Source: Janthinobacterium sp. CG3 | Lineage (GTDB): Bacteria > Pseudomonadota > Gammaproteobacteria > Burkholderiales > Burkholderiaceae_D | Assembly (NCBI RefSeq): GCF_000344615.1 | Contig: NZ_KB467824.1 | Location: forward strand, 604,445 to 668,444 | Reading direction: 5' to 3' | DNA: 64,000 nt | Shown: one piece after another, positions 31,858 to 40,883 of the stretch | Position numbering within the stretch: position 1 is the first letter of the stretch | Layout: the number at the start of each line of letters is the position of its first letter | The notes under the pieces: generated by a model | The model's database searches: none | Told to the model about the DNA's origin: nothing | The model's input: the letters and a program-made list of their open reading frames with translations, nothing else | Made by a program: the position numbers and the translations under genes

Positions 31858-32022
31858 AGCGCCACGCCACGCACCGCTGATCGCGTTGTTTTTTGGCATG
31901 TTCGCGGGTTTGGCAGCCGATGGCGGCGGATGGATTGCCCGCGCCGGGTTTATGCGGCATACTTGGATTTTCAATTCGTCAACATTGGCGGAGATTCCAC
32001 GCCAGCCCATTTTCGGAGCGCC

Positions 32023-32607
32023 ATGAAAGCTAGCATTCTTGAAGTTGCACCGTCGCTGCGGGCGGTCCCTGTGGCGGTGGCGGACGCGGCGGCGCTGGCG
32101 GCATTGGTGCAGAAGAACCACGCTTATTTGTTGTGCTATTTGCCCGCCGTCACGGCGCTGGCGTCGCCGGCCGACGCCGAGGCGTATCTGCGCCACGCCG
32201 ACGCGCTCGCCGAGAGCGGGGACGTGTTGGAATGGCATATCTTTTCGCACGGCGAGTTGTGCGGGGCGGTCCGTCTGAACCACATCGAGACCGAGCACCA
32301 CAAGGTATCGATCGGCTATTACATCGGCGCCGACTACCAGGGCAACGGTATTGCGACGCTGGCGGTGCGCGCCATCCTGGAGTACGGTTTCCAGGCGCTC
32401 GACGTCAACCGGGTCGAGTTGCGCTGCGTGGCGGCGAACGCGCCGAGCATCCGCCTGGCCGAGCGCCTGGGTTTTGTGCGCGAAGGCGTGCTGCGGCAGG
32501 CCGAGTTGCTCGACGGCGCGTTCTGCGACCTTTGGGTGTACGGCCTGTTGCGCGACGATTTTGTCTGGCCGGTGGCCGCGCCCGACCTCGGCGGCATTGC
32601 CGCTTAA
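32023..32607 (+). CDS. GNAT acetyltransferase (RimJ/RimL-like)
   Basis: The 194-residue protein has the GNAT acetyl-CoA site: the block YQGNGIATLAVRAILEYGF (Q/RxxGxG/A-like) and the conserved ANAPSIRLAERLGFVREGV typical of RimJ/RimL N-acetyltransferases that act on ribosomal proteins or other amines. The closing segment LLDGAFCDLWVYGLLRDDF is also family-like. ATG 32023 follows CGGAGCG; the frame runs upstream to 31930 without support. The substrate is unknown. Confidence 0.88.
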   Translation: MKASILEVAPSLRAVPVAVADAAALAALVQKNHAYLLCYLPAVTALASPADAEAYLRHADALAESGDVLEWHIFSHGELCGAVRLNHIETEHHKVSIGYYIGADYQGNGIATLAVRAILEYGFQALDVNRVELRCVAANAPSIRLAERLGFVREGVLRQAELLDGAFCDLWVYGLLRDDFVWPVAAPDLGGIAA

Positions 32608-32641
32608 CCGACTCGCCGGCGCCTTCACGGCGCCATCGCCG

Positions 32642-33967
32642 CTATCCCTGCGCGGCCAGGCGCACCTGCCGCAGCGCCGCCTCCAGCGCGTCCAGCGCGA
32701 CCGACCCCAGCGCCAGGCGCAGCGCGTGCGGCGCGTGGGCGCCCGCGGCGAACGGTTCGGCGGTCGTCACCATCACGCCTTGCCGCTCCAGTTGCGCGGC
32801 GACGCCGTCGGCGCGCAACTCGTCGGGCAGCGCCAGCCACAGGTAATACGAGGACGGATGCGCGGTGATGGCGCAGCCGCTCAACACGCGCCGCGCCAGG
32901 CTTTGACGGCGCCGCGCGTCGACCCGTTTCCTCTCCTCCAGCGCGTCCACTTCGCCCGCCTCGATCCACTCGCAGCCCAGCGCCACCGTCAGCGACGGCG
33001 TGCTCCAGGTCGACACGCGGATGGCGCGTTGCAGCGCCGGCATCAATGGCGCCGGCGCCGCGACGAAGCCGAAGCGCAGCCCCGAGGCGACGCTTTTCGA
33101 CAGGCCGGAAACGTAGACGGTGCGCCGCGGCGCCAGCGTGAACAACGGCGCCGGCGCCGGCTCTGCCAGGAAGGCGTAGGCGCCGTCCTCGATGATCAGG
33201 AAGTCGTAGCGCTCGGCCAGCGCGGCCAGGCGGCGCCGCGCCGGCGCCGCCATCACCGAGCCGAGCGGATTGTGCAGCGTCGGCATGGCGTACAGCGCGC
33301 GCACCGGGCGGCGCCGGCACAGCGCCTCCAGCGCGTCCAGGCAGGTCGCGCCGTCGCGTTGCGGCAGCGCCTCGAGGTCGAGCCGGAAGGTCTGCGCCAG
33401 CGTTTTCATGCCGGGGTAGGTCAGCGCGTCGAGCGCCAGCACGTCGCCCGGTTTGAGCAGGCCCAGCACCACGCTCGACAGGCCCTGCTGGGCGCCGTTG
33501 ACAATCAACACCTGCTCGGCCGGCACGCGGATGCCGCGGTTGCGCAGGTGTTTGGCGACGCTGGCGCGCTCGTGCGGGCGACCGCCCTGCGGCGCCGAGT
33601 GCAGCAGCGCGTCCAGGTCGCCGGCGCCGGCGAGTTTGCGCAAGCCGTCGCGCAGCAGTTCGGCCTGGCCCGGCAGCGACGGGTAGTTGAAGGTCAGGTC
33701 GACCGCGCCGCGGCGCGCCGCCTGCTGCTCCAGGCCCAGGCCGCGCGGCAGCGAGGTGTCGCGCACGAAGGTGCCGCGGCCGGTTTCGGCGGCCACCAGG
33801 CCGGCCGCCTCCAGTTCGCCGTAGACGCGCGAGGCGGTCGCCAGCGCGATGCGGTGTTGGCGCATCAGCGCGCGCAGCGTCGGCAGTTGCGTGCCGGGAC
33901 GCAAGGCGCCGCTGCCGATGCGGGCGCTGAAGTCGTCGACGATGGTTTTGTAGCGGATCGCGGGCAT
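32642..33967 (-). CDS. MocR-type regulator: GntR DNA-binding domain fused to PLP aminotransferase fold
   Basis: The 441-residue transcription factor has an N-terminal winged helix of the GntR type (about 10-75; LRPGTQLPTLRALMRQHRI) and a fold-type I aminotransferase domain. The PLP lysine lies in VYVSGLSKSVASGLRFGF, and the cofactor aspartate region is IIEDGAYAF. MocR proteins sense PLP-linked amino compounds and control neighbouring genes. It is divergent from a LysE-type exporter with 82 bases between them, so it most likely regulates that exporter and itself. Confidence 0.9.
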   Translation of the reverse strand: MPAIRYKTIVDDFSARIGSGALRPGTQLPTLRALMRQHRIALATASRVYGELEAAGLVAAETGRGTFVRDTSLPRGLGLEQQAARRGAVDLTFNYPSLPGQAELLRDGLRKLAGAGDLDALLHSAPQGGRPHERASVAKHLRNRGIRVPAEQVLIVNGAQQGLSSVVLGLLKPGDVLALDALTYPGMKTLAQTFRLDLEALPQRDGATCLDALEALCRRRPVRALYAMPTLHNPLGSVMAAPARRRLAALAERYDFLIIEDGAYAFLAEPAPAPLFTLAPRRTVYVSGLSKSVASGLRFGFVAAPAPLMPALQRAIRVSTWSTPSLTVALGCEWIEAGEVDALEERKRVDARRRQSLARRVLSGCAITAHPSSYYLWLALPDELRADGVAAQLERQGVMVTTAEPFAAGAHAPHALRLALGSVALDALEAALRQVRLAAQG

Positions 33968-34049
33968 CGTGTTTGTATCTAGGACAATTCTTTAACTGTA
34001 TCAGATAATCCGGCTATGCTGGCCGCTCCCTCAACTCTGGAGCGCCGCG
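33968..34049. promoter_or_regulatory. Divergent promoter and putative MocR operator
   Basis: This 82-bp gap separates the MocR regulator and the LysE exporter. It contains GTATCTAG (about 33975-33982) and GTATCAGA (about 33997-34004), two direct half-sites in an otherwise AT-rich stretch. MocR regulators commonly bind direct repeats overlapping divergent promoters, so these are the probable operator. GGAG at 34039-34042 is the ribosome-binding site of the exporter. Confidence 0.5.
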
Positions 34050-34679
34050 ATGATTGCCTTTGGCACCCTGTTCATGTTCGGCGCGGCCGTGACGCTGCTG
34101 CTGTTGTCGCCCGGCCCGAATATGGCGTTCGTCCTGGCGCAGGGCGCCAGCCACGGCGCGCGCGGCGGCGTGGCGGCGGCGCTGGGCATTGGCGCCGCCG
34201 ATTTGCTGCTGACGCTGTTGACGGCAAGCGGCGTTACCGCCGTCGTCGCCGCCTGGCCGCCGGCGTTCGAGCTGATCCGCTATGCCGGCGTGCTGTACCT
34301 GCTGCACCTGGCGTACCAGGCGCTGCGGCGAAGTCCGGCGCAGGCCGCCGCGGCGTGCGCGTCGATCTCGTTGGCGACGGTGTTCAGACGCGCGATGCTG
34401 AACAGCCTGTTGAACCCGAAGGCCCTGCTGTTTTTCATGGTCTTCCTGCCGCAGTTCGTCGACCTCGGGCGCGGCCCGGTGGCGCGGCAGTTGTTCGTTC
34501 TCGGTTGCGTGCTGACCCTCATCGGCACGGTGTTTCACACGCTGCTGGGCTGGATCGGCGGCGCGGCCGGACGCTATCTGGCGGGCAGGCCGACGCTGGG
34601 CCGGATGCGGCCGTATGCGCTGGCGGCGCTGATGCTGTCGCTGGCGCTGCGCCTGGTGCTGCTGCAGCGCCCGGCGTAG
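34050..34679 (+). CDS. LysE/RhtB-family exporter, MocR-linked
   Basis: The 209-residue integral membrane protein has six predicted helices, the family motif LLLLSPGPNMAFVLAQG near the N-terminus and AMLNSLLNPKALLFFMVFLP in the middle. It should export an amino acid or similar metabolite. It is divergently paired with a MocR-type regulator, a common arrangement that suggests induction by the exported compound. The start is ATG 34050 with GGAG nine bases upstream. It is distinct from the other LysE-type protein encoded at 11730-12359. Confidence 0.9.
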   Translation: MIAFGTLFMFGAAVTLLLLSPGPNMAFVLAQGASHGARGGVAAALGIGAADLLLTLLTASGVTAVVAAWPPAFELIRYAGVLYLLHLAYQALRRSPAQAAAACASISLATVFRRAMLNSLLNPKALLFFMVFLPQFVDLGRGPVARQLFVLGCVLTLIGTVFHTLLGWIGGAAGRYLAGRPTLGRMRPYALAALMLSLALRLVLLQRPA

Positions 34680-34766
34680 CTGCGACGGCGCTGGCCGGCG
34701 CGGAAAACTGTTAGGCTAGGCGTTTTGTTCATGGACATGGCTGCGCCAGCCAATGCGGAGACGAGA

Positions 34767-35615
34767 TTGAAGACATTACTACTGCCATCCGGCCGGCCGA
34801 TTGCCGCGCTGGGACAAGGCACCTGGTTCATGGGCGAAGACCCGGCCCAGAAGGAACGCGAAATTCACGCCCTGCGACTGGGCCTCGACCTCGGCATGTC
34901 GCTGATCGACACCGCCGAGATGTACGCCGACGGCGGCAGCGAGGAGGTGGTCGGGGCGGCCATCGCCGGCCGGCGCGACCAGGTGTTTTTGGTCAGCAAG
35001 GTATATCCGCACAACGCCGACCGCCACGGCGTCCGGGCCGCGTGCGAGCGCAGCTTGCGCCGGCTCGGCACCGACCACCTCGACCTGTACCTGCTGCACT
35101 GGCGCGGCGCGGTGCCGCTGCAGGAGACGCTGGAGGCGTTCGAGGCTTTGCAACGGGCCGGCAAGATACGCGATTTCGGCGTTAGCAACTTCGACACGGG
35201 CGACATGCTGGAGGCCGCCGCGTTGCCCGGCGGCGCGGCGCTCGCCAGCAACCAGGTGCTGTACAACCTGGGCCGCCGCGGTATTGAATGGGATTTGCTG
35301 CCGTGGTGCCGCCAGCACGGCGTGCCGCTGATGGCGTATTCGCCGCTGGCGTCGGAGCCGGGCGAGCAGAAGCGCCTGCTGGAAACGCCGGCGCTGAAGG
35401 CGGTCGCGGCGCGCCACGGCGCCAGCGCGGCGCAGATCGCGCTGGCGTGGTTGCTGCGCCAGGACGGCGTGATCGCCATTCCGAAGGCGGTCAATCCGGC
35501 CCATGTGCAGGACAACCGGGCGGCCTTGGATATCGTGCTGGCGGCGCAGGACCTGGCCGAGCTGGACCGGGCGTTTCCGCCGCCGCGGCGCAAGGTGCCG
35601 CTGGAAATGCGTTAG
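34767..35615 (+). CDS. Aldo/keto reductase
   Basis: This NADPH-dependent carbonyl reductase has about 282 residues and folds as a TIM barrel. The catalytic tetrad is visible: Asp in [12 protein letters not shown] with the Tyr four residues on, Lys in [11 protein letters not shown], and His in [10 protein letters not shown]. The NADP-binding end includes [15 protein letters not shown]. The TTG at 34767 is preferred because CGGAG lies six bases upstream and the product then starts [11 protein letters not shown] like its relatives; ATG 34731 would add 12 residues without a ribosome-binding site. The physiological substrate is unknown. Confidence 0.85.
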   Translation: MKTLLLPSGRPIAALGQGTWFMGEDPAQKEREIHALRLGLDLGMSLIDTAEMYADGGSEEVVGAAIAGRRDQVFLVSKVYPHNADRHGVRAACERSLRRLGTDHLDLYLLHWRGAVPLQETLEAFEALQRAGKIRDFGVSNFDTGDMLEAAALPGGAALASNQVLYNLGRRGIEWDLLPWCRQHGVPLMAYSPLASEPGEQKRLLETPALKAVAARHGASAAQIALAWLLRQDGVIAIPKAVNPAHVQDNRAALDIVLAAQDLAELDRAFPPPRRKVPLEMR

Positions 35616-35632
35616 CTTGACGGCTGCCGCAG

Positions 35633-35711
35633 GTCGGATGCGCAGGCCGCCGAGGCGAACGCGTCATCCGACGCCGCGCCGCCGCCGACGCCAGTCGGGT
35701 TACACCCGACC
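35633..35711. repeat. Paired palindromes between convergent genes
   Basis: GTCGGAT (35633-35639) pairs with ATCCGAC (35665-35671), and GTCGGGT/ACCCGAC form a second tight palindrome at 35695-35711. Both fill the gap between the convergent aldo/keto reductase and prolyl-oligopeptidase genes. The motifs resemble the GTCGGGTTACGCC part of the repeat at 4262-4320. Confidence 0.55.
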
Positions 35712-35721
35712 TACGGGAATC

Positions 35722-37872
35722 CTACTGCAGTTGATTCAGCAGGAATGTGTAAGTCAGCGCCCACATTTGCGTTTGCTGGTCGTTGTTGGCCGCGCCGGCG
35801 TGGCCACCCTCCAAATTCTCCCAATACAGCACGTCGTGGCCCTGGTCGCGCATTTTCGCCACCATCTTGCGCGCGTGGCCGGGGTGGACGCGGTCGTCGC
35901 GGGTCGAGGTGGTAAACAGCGCGCGCGGATAGTTGCGACCCGCCTTCACGTTGTGGTACGGCGAGTATTTGCCGATGTAGGCCCATTGCGCCGGGTCGTC
36001 CGGGTCGCCGTATTCGTCCATCCACGAGGCGCCGGCCAGCAGCTTGCTGTAGCGCCGCATGTCGAGCAGTGGCACCTGGCACACCACGGCGTTGAACAAG
36101 TCGGGCCGCTGCACCATCACGGCGCCGACCAGCAGGCCGCCGTTGCTGCCGCCCATGATGCCGAGGTGGCGGGGACTGGAGAGCCGGCGCGCGATCAGGT
36201 CCTGCGCCACCGCGATGAAGTCGTCGTAGGCGCGCTGGCGCTGCTCCTTCAACGCCGCCTGGTGCCAGCGCGGGCCGAATTCGCCGCCGCCGCGGATGTT
36301 GGCCAGCACGTAGACGCCGCCGTTGTTCAGCCAGGCTTCGCCGGTAACGCCGCTATAGAACGGCTTCATCGACACCTCGAAGCCGCCGTAGCCGTACAGC
36401 ACGGTTGGGTTCTTGCCGTCGAGCTTGGTATCCCTGGCCATGATGACGAAGTAGGGCACGCCGACGCCGTCCGCCGAGCGCGCTTCGAACTGCTGCACCG
36501 TGTAGGGCCGGGCGTCGAAGAACGCCGGCAGCGCCTTCAGACTGGCGCGCGCGTCGTCGCCGGCTTGCGCCAGGTACATCGTGGTCGGGTTGAGGAAGTC
36601 CGTCACCGTCAGGAAGTATTGGTCCGAGTCGATCGGGTCGAGCGCGCTCAGCTCCAGCGTGCCGAAGGCCGGCGCATCGACCGCGCGGCGTTGCCACCGG
36701 CCATCGATCCGGCGCAGTTCGACGATGCGGTTCCTGACGTTTTCCAGTTCGTTCAGCAGCAGCGCGCCGCGGGTGGCGGTAAGGCCGTCGAGCGACTTGG
36801 TCGGCGTCGGCGTAAACAGCTGCTCGAAGTCGCGCCCGCCCGCCAGGAAGTCGACGAAGTCGGTCGCCAGCAGCGCGCCCTGCGGATAGGTCTTGCCGCC
36901 GACCTGCCAGTCCGAGCGCAGGTCAATAATCAACTGGTCGCGCACCGTGTAGGCGTTGGCGTCGTCGGGCTTGGCGATCCGGGTCAGCGTGTCGCCGCTG
37001 CGCAGGAACAGTTCGCTGCTGTAGAAGCCGCTTTGGCGCTCGATGAACTGGCGCTCGTAGCCGGGCGTGAAGTCGCGGTAGGCGCCCACGCCGAGGTCGT
37101 CGGGCGTGGCCTCGTACAGCGTACGCGCCTGCGCCAGCGGGGTGCCGCGGCGCCATTCCTTGACCATGCGCGGGTAGCCGGAGTTGGTCAGCGAGCCGGC
37201 GCCGAAGTCGGTCGACACCAGCAGCGTGTCCAGGTCGATCCAGGACGCGCCGCCCTTGGCCTCGGCCAGCATGAAGCCGTCCTCGACGAAGGCGCGCCGC
37301 TCGATGTCGTATTCGCGCACGACGTGGGCGTCGCCGCCGCCGCGCGAGAGCGAGACCAGGCAGCGCTGGCCCAGCGGGTAGAGGCAGGACGCGCCGCCCC
37401 AGACCCAGTTTTCGCGTTCGGCCTCGGCCAGCTGGTCGAGGTCGATCACGGTTTCCCAGTCCGGCTGCGCCAGCTGGAACTGCGCCAGCGTGGTGCGGCG
37501 CCAGATGCCGCGCACATGCCCGGCGTCGCGCCAGAAATTGTAGTAGTGCGCGCCGTTCTTGCTGACGTAGGGGATGCGCTCGCTGGAATTGAGCACCGTT
37601 TTCAGGCGCGCGTGCATGGGCGCGAACTGGGCCCGGCCCTCGATTTCATGCCGGGTCGCGGCGTTGTGCCGGCGCACCCAGGCCAGCGGCTTGTCGCCGG
37701 TGACATCTTCCAGCCACTGGTAGGGGTCGGCGTCCGCGCCGGCGTGCCCGCCGCCGACGGCGGCCTGTGCCCGCGGGGCGTCGCCAGCCAGTTTTCGATA
37801 TGCTCGCATTCGGATGTCTCTCATGTGTGGCCAAGCCGCGCGGAGTGGGCGACAGTAAGCACACTGTGACAT
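35722..37872 (-). CDS. Prolyl-oligopeptidase-family (S9A) serine peptidase
   Basis: The 716-residue cytoplasmic peptidase has an N-terminal seven-bladed propeller region (from DPYQWLEDVTGDKPLAW) and a C-terminal alpha/beta-hydrolase domain. The nucleophile is Ser576 in GIMGGSNGGLL; the acid and base lie in TSTRDDRVHPGHA and ENLEGGHAGAA. No signal peptide is seen. ATG 37872 is chosen because GGAG lies about six bases upstream; ATG 37824 or 37809 would give a start closer to that of some relatives. It should cleave short proline-containing peptides. Single gene. Confidence 0.9.
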   Translation of the reverse strand: MSQCAYCRPLRAAWPHMRDIRMRAYRKLAGDAPRAQAAVGGGHAGADADPYQWLEDVTGDKPLAWVRRHNAATRHEIEGRAQFAPMHARLKTVLNSSERIPYVSKNGAHYYNFWRDAGHVRGIWRRTTLAQFQLAQPDWETVIDLDQLAEAERENWVWGGASCLYPLGQRCLVSLSRGGGDAHVVREYDIERRAFVEDGFMLAEAKGGASWIDLDTLLVSTDFGAGSLTNSGYPRMVKEWRRGTPLAQARTLYEATPDDLGVGAYRDFTPGYERQFIERQSGFYSSELFLRSGDTLTRIAKPDDANAYTVRDQLIIDLRSDWQVGGKTYPQGALLATDFVDFLAGGRDFEQLFTPTPTKSLDGLTATRGALLLNELENVRNRIVELRRIDGRWQRRAVDAPAFGTLELSALDPIDSDQYFLTVTDFLNPTTMYLAQAGDDARASLKALPAFFDARPYTVQQFEARSADGVGVPYFVIMARDTKLDGKNPTVLYGYGGFEVSMKPFYSGVTGEAWLNNGGVYVLANIRGGGEFGPRWHQAALKEQRQRAYDDFIAVAQDLIARRLSSPRHLGIMGGSNGGLLVGAVMVQRPDLFNAVVCQVPLLDMRRYSKLLAGASWMDEYGDPDDPAQWAYIGKYSPYHNVKAGRNYPRALFTTSTRDDRVHPGHARKMVAKMRDQGHDVLYWENLEGGHAGAANNDQQTQMWALTYTFLLNQLQ

Positions 37873-37966
37873 GAATTGCTCCAGAGCACCAGCGCGCGTG
37901 GTTGGCGGGCGCACATCGACGTCGCCATGTTCATTTGGAAAAGTAGCGGGCGGTAAGAATCGACGC

Positions 37967-37996
37967 CAAGGGCGTAGCCCTGGGGCCGGACCGGGG
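37967..37996 (+). repeat. 27-bp interspersed repeat, copy 2
   Basis: CAAGGGCGTAGCCCTGGGG followed by CCGGACC matches copy 1 (8584-8610) in most positions and in the same orientation. It lies in the 155-bp gap between the S9 peptidase start and the stop of the PHP-like gene. Confidence 0.5.
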
Positions 37997-38027
37997 TGGG
38001 GGGCGAGTCCCGCCGCAGCGGCGTCTG

Positions 38028-39761
38028 CTATTCGCAGCCGCGCTGGTTGACCCACACCGGCGCCGACCACAACACGTTGCCGTCGTCCTGCGTTACTTTG
38101 GCGTAATAGTAATGCTCGCCGTCGGCCGGCGTGATGGTGGTGGCGGCCTCGCGGGAGAGTTGCGTGACCGCCCCGTTGCGCCCGGGAACGCCTTCGAAGA
38201 CGGCGACCGTGGCCACGCCGCGCCCCGCCGAGTTGGCGTGGTTGACGAGCAAATGCAGCGGGCCGCTGTTGCTGAAGCGTTCGCCCATCAGGTGGCCGTT
38301 GGCGGTCAGCACCAGTTGCGACGCCTTGTCCATCGTCGCGAACACGCGCCGCGCCTTCAGCGCCTCGAACACGCTGGCCTGCGACAGCGCGACGCCGTTG
38401 GGGATTAGGATGCCGGTGCGGTTGGTGTAGGACGCGCCCCAGTTGGCGCAGTGGTTGTCCTGGTTGCTGCTGAAGGCGACGTGGTAGCCCGCTTCGAGCG
38501 CCTTGTTGCAGGCCAGTTCGTAATTGCTGCGGTGGCTCTCGGTCTCCGTGAGGTTGGTCGAGAAGGCCGAGCTGTTCATGATTTCGCACAGGGCCATGGC
38601 CTCGTCGCCGTCGGGGCTGTAGCCGAACGGCACGCCGCCGACACGGAACTGGCCGCTTAGCGCCGGGTGGTTGAATTGGCCGATCCAACCGCGCTCGCGC
38701 ATCAGCGCGTACAGGGCGGCGTACTCGTTCTTGGGCGTCAGCGTGTCGGCCAGCAGTTGCTGGCGGTCGTTGCGTTCCCAGCCCAGCAGTTCCTGGCTGT
38801 TGAAAATGTTCAGGTGGCCGCCGTTGTTGATGACGCCCCATTCCTGGCCGTAGATGGCGGCGAAGTCGGGATGGCCGGTGTTGAATTCGCGCGCCTGCGC
38901 CAGGCCGGCGCGGTACAGCGCTTGCGCGCTGACCGGATCGGCGTTGCCGTTGGTGCCGTCGGAGCCGTCGTACATGTGGTTGTGCTCGGACGTGACCAGG
39001 ATGTCGAGTCCGCGCCCGCGGGCGAACGCGTAGGCGTCGCCCGGACCGAACGCGCCGCTTTGCGGATGCTGGGCGCCGGCGCAGTGCGCCACGTCGGCGC
39101 CGCCGTCGCTGTGGTTGGTCTGGCTGTGCAGATTGCCATAGTAGACGGTGAAGGGCAGGGCGGCCGGCGCCGGTGCGGCCGCGGCGCCGGCTGCGACGTC
39201 GGCGCGCCCGGGCAGCGCCCGGAAGGCGGGCATGGCGCGCGGCGCCGGGTTGCCGACGATAATGTCCCAGCGTTGCTCGATCAGGTCGGGCTGGTCGCCG
39301 GCCAGCGTGCGTTCGACCGCCGCCAGGGCGGCGTCGGCCGCCGGCCCGGCGCGCCGCGACGCCATCCGCGCCGGTGCGCCCGCGGCGCGGTCGCGCGACA
39401 GCGCGCGCAGGCGCAATTGATAGACGCCGTCGGGCAGGGCCGCGGCATTGGCCCGGCCGGCCCACGGGATGCGCAGGGTGACGGGACCCTCGAGCAGGCG
39501 TTCGACGCCGAACCAGCGCTGCACCGGCCGCCCGGATGGACCGAGCAGCTCCAAGCGCCAGGTGACGGCCTGTTCGCGCGGCGCGCCCGGATAGTTGAAG
39601 TGCAGCGCGAAGCTGCGCCCGCCGCCCGGCGCCGCGCGGTACGCCGCCTCCAGGGTGGCGTCGAACTCGCGGTGCTCGAACGGGGCTTGCGCGCGCGCGT
39701 TCCCGGCCGCCATCGCCGCCAGCATGCCCAACAGCACCGTTGCCGCCGCTTTCGTGCGCAT
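38028..39761 (-). CDS. Exported PHP-type (CehA/McbA-like) metallohydrolase
   Basis: The 577-residue protein has a signal peptide (cleavage after GNARA). After a beta-rich N-terminal domain (about 30-200), the PHP-like catalytic region starts with YYGNLHSQTNHSDGG and includes TSEHNHMYDGSDG, YGQEWGVI and QFNHPALSG, together with a later SSNQDNHCANW. These His/Asp/Glu groups match the metal ligands of the CehA/McbA family, whose known members hydrolyse carbamate insecticides, although most are uncharacterised. GGGAGG precedes ATG 39761. The native substrate may be a phosphoester or carbamate; this is open. Confidence 0.82.
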   Translation of the reverse strand: MRTKAAATVLLGMLAAMAAGNARAQAPFEHREFDATLEAAYRAAPGGGRSFALHFNYPGAPREQAVTWRLELLGPSGRPVQRWFGVERLLEGPVTLRIPWAGRANAAALPDGVYQLRLRALSRDRAAGAPARMASRRAGPAADAALAAVERTLAGDQPDLIEQRWDIIVGNPAPRAMPAFRALPGRADVAAGAAAAPAPAALPFTVYYGNLHSQTNHSDGGADVAHCAGAQHPQSGAFGPGDAYAFARGRGLDILVTSEHNHMYDGSDGTNGNADPVSAQALYRAGLAQAREFNTGHPDFAAIYGQEWGVINNGGHLNIFNSQELLGWERNDRQQLLADTLTPKNEYAALYALMRERGWIGQFNHPALSGQFRVGGVPFGYSPDGDEAMALCEIMNSSAFSTNLTETESHRSNYELACNKALEAGYHVAFSSNQDNHCANWGASYTNRTGILIPNGVALSQASVFEALKARRVFATMDKASQLVLTANGHLMGERFSNSGPLHLLVNHANSAGRGVATVAVFEGVPGRNGAVTQLSREAATTITPADGEHYYYAKVTQDDGNVLWSAPVWVNQRGCE

Positions 39762-40119
39762 AGATCCTCCCGCCAAGCCGTGTTAGCTCGACAGTTAGAC
39801 ACCGCGCCGCGCCGGAAAGTTCGGCCGGCGCGGCTTGCCGCTTGATGCCAGCGGAGTGGCGCCATGGCGCCGCGCGAAACGTGTCATTTCCGCAGGGAAA
39901 TGAAATTGTGTTGTTTTCCGTCCACTTGTTTCTGTACGATGTTTGCGTTGCATCAAAAACATGAAAGATTCTATTTTTATATTGCCATCCGAGTATTTTG
40001 TGTTACATTAGCGGCATGAAACAACGTTAACGGAAATAAAACTTGTAGTTGAGTTTAAAACGTTGATACAGAGCATGTTTTTACCTCCCAATTTAAGCAC
40101 AACAATAGGAAATATCTTA
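39762..40119 (+). promoter_or_regulatory. AT-rich upstream region of the PEP-CTERM gene
   Basis: These 358 bases separate the divergent PHP-like and PEP-CTERM genes. The part from about 39900 to 40118 is markedly AT-rich compared with the flanking genes, with ATTTTGTGTTACATTAG near 40000 as a possible promoter segment. A leader of about 100 bases follows. No other gene is seen here. Confidence 0.45.
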
Positions 40120-40662
40120 ATGAACACATCTTTTTTCGCTAAAGTAGCCGGCTCCGCACTGATCGCCGTATCCATGTTCGCAGCCGCTTCGGCCAGCGCC
40201 GCTACCACCGTGCTGAACTTCAACGGCGAAAGCGCCAGCTTCAGCGCGACCTACGGTCCAGGCGTGGCGAGCTTCTCGGACGACTTCCTGTTCAACGTGC
40301 CAGCGGCGAGCACCAGCGATCCAGTTGGCACCATCACCCTGAGCGCCACCAAAGTCGGCAAATTCCTGGTTCCTACGATCAACAACACCTCGTTGTCGTT
40401 CTTCAAAATCAACGCCGACAACAGCCACACCGCGCTGGACACGACCTACGACGCTAACGGTTTCTACCTGGCGTCGGTCCTGCCAACCGGCATGTACGGC
40501 TTCAACTTCGCCGGTAACATCAAAAACGTCGCCAAGGGCGGTTCGTACGGCGGCACGCTGACCATGAACGTGTCGGCAGTACCAGAGCCAGGCACCTACG
40601 CCATGCTGGTTGCCGGTCTGGGCCTGTTGGCTTTCACCGCTCGCCGCAAAGCCAGCAAATAA
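40120..40662 (+). CDS. PEP-CTERM sorting-domain protein
   Basis: The 180-residue exported protein has a signal peptide (about 1-27, ending in ASASA), a beta-rich Ser/Thr/Asn-rich mature region, and the C-terminal sorting signal VPEPGTYAMLVAGLGLL followed by the basic tail ARRKASK. In this system the exosortase EpsH/XrtA cleaves at the PEP motif and the protein is released to the surface or matrix. No exosortase lies in the window. ATG 40120 gives the proper signal peptide; AGGA is upstream. Codon choice is AT-tolerant and suggests high expression, and a strong terminator follows. Confidence 0.92.
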   Translation: MNTSFFAKVAGSALIAVSMFAAASASAATTVLNFNGESASFSATYGPGVASFSDDFLFNVPAASTSDPVGTITLSATKVGKFLVPTINNTSLSFFKINADNSHTALDTTYDANGFYLASVLPTGMYGFNFAGNIKNVAKGGSYGGTLTMNVSAVPEPGTYAMLVAGLGLLAFTARRKASK

Positions 40663-40690
40663 GTCGGCTACCCGCCTTCTTGTTGTGGAA

Positions 40691-40715
40691 AACCCGCCGC
40701 GTGCGGGTTTTTTTA
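40691..40715 (+). terminator. Factor-independent terminator of the PEP-CTERM gene
   Basis: AACCCGC (40692-40698) pairs with GCGGGTT (40704-40710) around CGCGT, directly followed by a run of T to 40715. It stands 29 bases after the stop codon. Confidence 0.9.
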
Positions 40716-40883
40716 CGTCCGCCGCGCGGCGCCGCCGCCGCGCGCCGCCTTTGACGCGCGTCCGCGCGAAGGGGTGGTCGTCCACCGCCTTTGATAGTAT
40801 CCTGCTGGAATGAAGTCTCCTGGCAACGCGATCGGCTGCCGGTTCCACCGGCGCTGCATGGCAAGACGATAAAGCGATTGACG

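Noticed and set aside
35722-39465. Minus-strand frame joining the peptidase and the PHP-like region
   Set aside because: The part beyond 37872 is an out-of-frame shadow of the PHP-like gene; a ribosome-binding site and the conserved start place the peptidase at 37872 or shorter.
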